In this document: positions 5,456 to 5,606 of the stretch, piece after piece
How positions within the stretch are numbered: the first letter of the stretch is position 1
How the letters are laid out: each line of letters starts with the position of its first letter
Source of the DNA: an uncultured Eubacteriales bacterium
Lineage (GTDB): Bacteria; Bacillota; Clostridia; Oscillospirales; Oscillospiraceae
Assembly (NCBI GenBank): GCA_900551495.1
Contig: URWG01000119.1
Coordinates: 1 to 5,606, forward strand
DNA length: 5,606 nucleotides
Direction: 5' to 3'
Program-made: the position numbers and the translations under genes
The notes under the pieces: model-generated
The model's database searches: none
The model's input: the letters and a program-made list of their open reading frames with translations, nothing else
What the model was told of the DNA's origin: nothing

Positions 5456-5606
5456 ATGCCGGCGTGGATTGTTGATAATATTGCGACCATTATAATATGC
5501 ATTGTGCTTGTCCTCATCGTTACGGCGATCATCGTATCGTTGCTTCGAAACAAGAAAAAGGGCAAGTCCTCCTGTGGCTGTAATTGCGCCCACTGGGCAA
5601 TGGCGG
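5456..5606 (+). CDS. FeoB-associated Cys-rich membrane protein (partial, cut by the right edge)
   Basis: Fifty residues are visible before the window ends. The protein starts MPAWIVDNIATIIICIVLV, has a single membrane helix (about residues 9-30), a positive stretch RNKKKGK (31-37) that should face the cytosol, and a Cys-rich tail SSCGCNCAHWAMA. This is the layout of the small FeoB-associated Cys-rich proteins often found right after feoB in Firmicutes. Their role is not established; binding iron as it leaves FeoB is a common guess. AAAGGAG (5441-5447) lies 8 bases before the ATG at 5456, which begins 36 bases after the feoB stop, so it is probably in the same operon. Relatives as I recall them often carry another Cys where residue 47 is Trp here (TGG at 5594-5596). 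At most a few residues are likely missing at the end. Confidence 0.85.
   Translation, partial: MPAWIVDNIATIIICIVLVLIVTAIIVSLLRNKKKGKSSCGCNCAHWAMA

Overview
The window looks like a piece of the chromosome of a GC-rich gut Clostridia member, probably Oscillospiraceae/Ruminococcaceae-like. This is an inference. It rests on strong GGAGG-type ribosome binding sites, GC-rich genes separated by AT-rich spacers, a feoA-feoA-feoB-(Cys-rich membrane protein) gene order, and a FeoB of the long clostridial type. Five complete or partial genes lie on the + strand and one partial gene on the - strand.

Left part (1-2038): a divergent pair. On the - strand, running off the left edge, is the N-terminal part of a fused permease/ATPase ABC exporter; all of its membrane domain and the first strands of its ATPase domain are visible, and the window ends just before the Walker A loop. 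On the + strand is a complete LysR-family regulator. The 116-base spacer between the two starts holds overlapping divergent promoter signals and two inverted repeats, which is the usual layout when a LysR-type protein controls itself and its divergent neighbour.

Middle part (2039-2414): a non-coding stretch of about 375 bases. Its first half holds a strong hairpin after the LysR gene and some short repeats. Its second half is the control region of the iron operon: a near-consensus sigma-A promoter (TTGACA, 17 bases, TATTAT) and three copies of the dyad TTAG-N6-CTAA, one of them on the predicted transcription start.

Right part (2415-5606): the ferrous iron uptake operon feoA-feoA-feoB, followed by a FeoB-associated Cys-rich membrane protein cut by the right edge. 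Two small cytosolic SH3-like FeoA proteins are followed by a complete 829-residue FeoB GTPase/permease. This FeoB carries a roughly 105-residue, very acidic insert after its first membrane helix. A fourth TTAG-N6-CTAA dyad sits between the second feoA and feoB. The dyads resemble DtxR/IdeR-family operators, not Fur boxes, so the operon is probably repressed by an iron- (or manganese-) loaded DtxR-family protein encoded elsewhere. FeoB would import Fe(II), the FeoA proteins would modulate it, and the Cys-rich single-span protein may help handle the metal at the membrane.

No tRNA, rRNA, CRISPR array, insertion sequence or phage gene was seen. The most unusual items are the four-copy operator set with one copy inside the operon, the nested hairpins in the feo leader, and the acidic FeoB insert.
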